A stretch of 64,000 bases of DNA from positions 94,950 through 158,949 of the forward strand of contig NZ_FOMO01000010.1 in the NCBI RefSeq assembly GCF_900112645.1, in the 5' to 3' direction. The DNA is from Phytopseudomonas straminea. Its GTDB lineage: Bacteria; Pseudomonadota; Gammaproteobacteria; Pseudomonadales; Pseudomonadaceae. How positions within the stretch are numbered: position 1 is the stretch's first letter; each line of letters starts with the position of its first letter. The notes under the pieces were generated by a model. It was not told the origin of the DNA. It saw only the letters and a program-made list of their open reading frames with translations, and searched no databases. Of the stretch, positions 62,069 through 64,000 are shown in pieces. The position numbers were made by a program, and so were the translations under genes.

Positions 62069-63626
62069 TTCGAATCCGTTGCTGGGCGCCCTGCTTCCGC
62101 TGGTGGACGACCTGTCCCGCGAACTCCCCGAGCGTGAGCGCTATCGACGGCTGCTCGCTGCCTTGCGGCAGCTGTTTCCCTGTGACGCCGTGGCGCTGCT
62201 CAGGCTCGACGGCGAGGTGCTGGTGCCGCTGTCCGTGGAGGGGCTGAGCGCCGACACCATGGGCCGACGCTTCAAGGTGAGCGAGCATCCGCGCCTGCAT
62301 GAGCTGTTGCAGCATCGCGGGCCCACCCGCTTTGCCGCCGACTGCGAGTTGCCCGATCCCTACGATGGCTTGCTGGAAGGGCAGCATGGGCACCTGGAAG
62401 TGCATGACTGCCTGGGTTGCCCGCTGTATGTGAAAGAGCAGCTCTGGGGGCTGCTGACCCTGGACTCGCTGCAGTCGAGCAGCTTCGGCCGTGTCGACCT
62501 GGGCATGCTGGAAGCTTTCGCCAGTCTCGCGGCGGCGACCGTGGCGGCCAGTGAGCGCATTTCCCTGCTTATGGGGCGTGTGGAAGATGAGCAACGCCGC
62601 GCCGACCTTTATAAGCAAGCAGCTGCCGCCGTACGGCCGAGGGAGATGATCGGTCAGAGCCCCAGGCACAAGGCGCTGCTGCAGGAGATCGAGCTGGTCG
62701 GCAGCAGTGACCTGACGGTGCTGATCAGTGGCGAGACGGGCGTGGGCAAGGAGCTGGTGGCCGAGGCGCTGCATGGAGCGTCGGCCCGGGCCTCACGACC
62801 CATGGTCAGCATCAACTGTGCGGCGCTGCCGGATACCTTGGTGGAGAGCGAGTTGTTCGGTCACGTCCGGGGCGCATTTTCGGGAGCGGTCAGCGAGCGG
62901 CGTGGCAAGTTCGAACTGGCTGACGGTGCCACCCTGTTTCTCGACGAGGTAGGCGAGCTGCCCCTGGCAGTGCAATCAAAGCTGCTGCGGGTATTGCAGA
63001 GCGGGCAGCTGCAGCGTGTAGGGTCGGATCGCGAGCACCGGGTAGACGTCCGCGTGCTGGCGGCTACCAACCGCGACCTGGCCGAAGAGGTGCGTGCCGG
63101 GCGCTTTCGTGCCGACCTCTATCATCGCCTGAGCGTCTACCCGCTCAAGGTGCCGGCTCTGCGTGAGCGGGGGCGCGACGTGTTGCTGCTGGCGGGGTAC
63201 TTTCTCGAAGACAATCGTGCGCGCCTGGGGCTGCGCAGCCTGCGTCTTGCGCCGGATGTGCAGAAGACGCTCTTGCAGCATGACTGGCCGGGCAATGTTA
63301 GAGAGTTGGAGCACCTGATCGGCCGCGCAGCGATCAAGGCGCTGTCGGCCTGTGCCGAGCGTCCGCAGATACTGACCATCGACAGCCGCGCGCTGGACCT
63401 GCATCCCGCGCATCGTAGCTATATAGAAGAAGAGGTGAGCGGGACGAGCGAGGCAGAGGTACCGCCGGCGGGGCAGTCGCTTCGCGACGCGGTGGATGAC
63501 TACCAGCGGCGTCTTATACAAGCAGCCCTCGATCGTCATGCCGGGCGCTGGGCGGAGGTGGCGCGCGAGCTGGCAGTGGATCGGGCCAACCTGCAGCGGT
63601 TGGCCCGGCGGCTGGACCTGAAATAG
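62064..63626 (+). CDS. norR: NorR-type NO-responsive sigma-54 activator
   Basis: 520 residues from ATG 62064 (GTG 62028 is an in-frame alternative; neither has a good ribosome site). GAF domain (about 20-180, where NorR binds NO through iron), AAA+ domain with ISGETGVGKELVAEALH and DGATLFLDEVGELPL, and a C-terminal helix-turn-helix (HAGRWAEVARELAVDRANLQ). The sigma-54 contact loop is GAFSGA (270-275) rather than GAFTGA. Divergent hmp and three GT-N7-AC boxes make it the NO regulator. Confidence 0.93.
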   Translation: MTSNPLLGALLPLVDDLSRELPERERYRRLLAALRQLFPCDAVALLRLDGEVLVPLSVEGLSADTMGRRFKVSEHPRLHELLQHRGPTRFAADCELPDPYDGLLEGQHGHLEVHDCLGCPLYVKEQLWGLLTLDSLQSSSFGRVDLGMLEAFASLAAATVAASERISLLMGRVEDEQRRADLYKQAAAAVRPREMIGQSPRHKALLQEIELVGSSDLTVLISGETGVGKELVAEALHGASARASRPMVSINCAALPDTLVESELFGHVRGAFSGAVSERRGKFELADGATLFLDEVGELPLAVQSKLLRVLQSGQLQRVGSDREHRVDVRVLAATNRDLAEEVRAGRFRADLYHRLSVYPLKVPALRERGRDVLLLAGYFLEDNRARLGLRSLRLAPDVQKTLLQHDWPGNVRELEHLIGRAAIKALSACAERPQILTIDSRALDLHPAHRSYIEEEVSGTSEAEVPPAGQSLRDAVDDYQRRLIQAALDRHAGRWAEVARELAVDRANLQRLARRLDLK

Positions 63627-63698
63627 GCCCGTTCGGGTTGCTGCTTATATAGAAGGAGCCCGTCTGGCAGCTTTATTTCAATTAGATGAAATAACCCC

Positions 63699-63726
63699 TT
63701 GACCTGAGTTTCGAGGGGCCTATAAT
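63699..63726 (+). promoter_or_regulatory. Tandem sigma-70 promoter 1
   Basis: TTGACC (63699-63704) and TATAAT (63721-63726) are 16 bases apart, followed by GCGC. The region after norR to the window end (63627-64000) holds no gene. Confidence 0.85.
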
Positions 63727-63795
63727 GCGCACCACTTCCGGCGCAGTCTGATCTGAAAACTCTTTGTAGATCAACGAGTTAGACGAAGATAAAGG

Positions 63796-63823
63796 TTGCA
63801 CGGACGGCGAATTCGAGTAGAAT
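63796..63823 (+). promoter_or_regulatory. Tandem sigma-70 promoter 2
   Basis: TTGCAC (63796-63801) and TAGAAT (63818-63823) are 16 bases apart, followed by GCGCC, the same downstream bases as the other two. Confidence 0.75.
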
Positions 63824-63901
63824 GCGCCGGCATCGACAGGGCGGTTTGAGTGGTTCTGTGGATGGTTCGGTCAGGTTGATCGAAGGCGGTAAATGAGGGT
63901 G

Positions 63902-63929
63902 TTGACAGCGGTTTGTAACGCTGTAGAAT
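63902..63929 (+). promoter_or_regulatory. Tandem sigma-70 promoter 3
   Basis: TTGACA (63902-63907, perfect) and TAGAAT (63924-63929) are 16 bases apart, followed by GCGCCTCCC, a GC-rich discriminator as in stable-RNA promoters. The leader after it ends in GAAGAA/TTCTTC symmetry at the window edge. An rRNA (or tRNA) operon should begin beyond 64000. Confidence 0.88.
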
Positions 63930-64000
63930 GCGCCTCCCGCTGGAGAGAAGATGGTCTGGTCGGGCGCTGCAAGGTGTTGAGAAGAAAGAAAAAATTCTTC

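Overview
The window is high-GC gammaproteobacterial chromosome, best explained as a Pseudomonas (non-aeruginosa, P. mendocina/alcaligenes-like is a guess). Evidence is the gene content and order: mutM-ggt-fdx-coaD-calB-rsmD-M16 pair-ftsYEX-rpoH-mtgA-thiSG-trmB, crc-pyrE, pstSCAB-phoU, ampDh2-kinB-algB-ivy, gcdR-gcdH-gcoT and hmp-norR all follow blocks I know from P. aeruginosa PAO1, but joined in a different order. Pseudomonas-type REP hairpins are also present. No prophage, insertion sequence, CRISPR array or tRNA gene was seen.

Layout: 1-1173 is the 5' part of a rhomboid-protease gene. 1285-10437 is a complete minus-strand chemosensory operon (transcription order MCP, cheY, STAS, cheA, cheW, MCP, cheW, cheR, cheD, cheB), with a NarL-type response regulator upstream. 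About 0.73 kb without a recognisable gene follows. 11993-25516 is housekeeping: RNA methyltransferases, DNA repair, coenzyme A, an aldehyde dehydrogenase, and a tandem pair of M16 peptidases. 25775-33605 holds ftsYEX, rpoH, mtgA, thiS-thiG and trmB. 34635-36769 holds crc and pyrE. 37333-45450 is the phosphate regulon block with clear PhoB boxes. 45500-51567 holds a DASH cryptochrome, MarC, a periplasmic amidase and the KinB-AlgB two-component pair. 51568-54347 is a small envelope/stress cluster with two sigma-54-type promoters. 54478-60685 includes the glutaryl-CoA degradation genes. 60724-63626 is the nitric-oxide detoxification pair hmp/norR. 63699-63929 carries three tandem sigma-70 promoters that probably drive an rRNA operon just outside the window.

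Three observations stand out. First, the receptor at 9283-10437 has no sensor domain, carries a CheZ-like FQDxxxQ motif after its signalling hairpin, and ends in an acidic-plus-Phe-Phe tail. It lies directly upstream of cheY in an operon without cheZ, so it may be a receptor-phosphatase fusion. Second, two promoters downstream of algB share one architecture: a GG-N10-GC sigma-54 site with two TCGTGCA elements, the distal one 111-112 bp upstream in both cases. This suggests a local regulon of an NtrC-type activator, AlgB being the neighbouring candidate. Third, hmp/norR has three GT-N7-AC NorR boxes, one overlapping the norR start codon, and NorR carries GAFSGA instead of GAFTGA.

All family assignments come from reading the sequence and from memory of the families; no database search was run.
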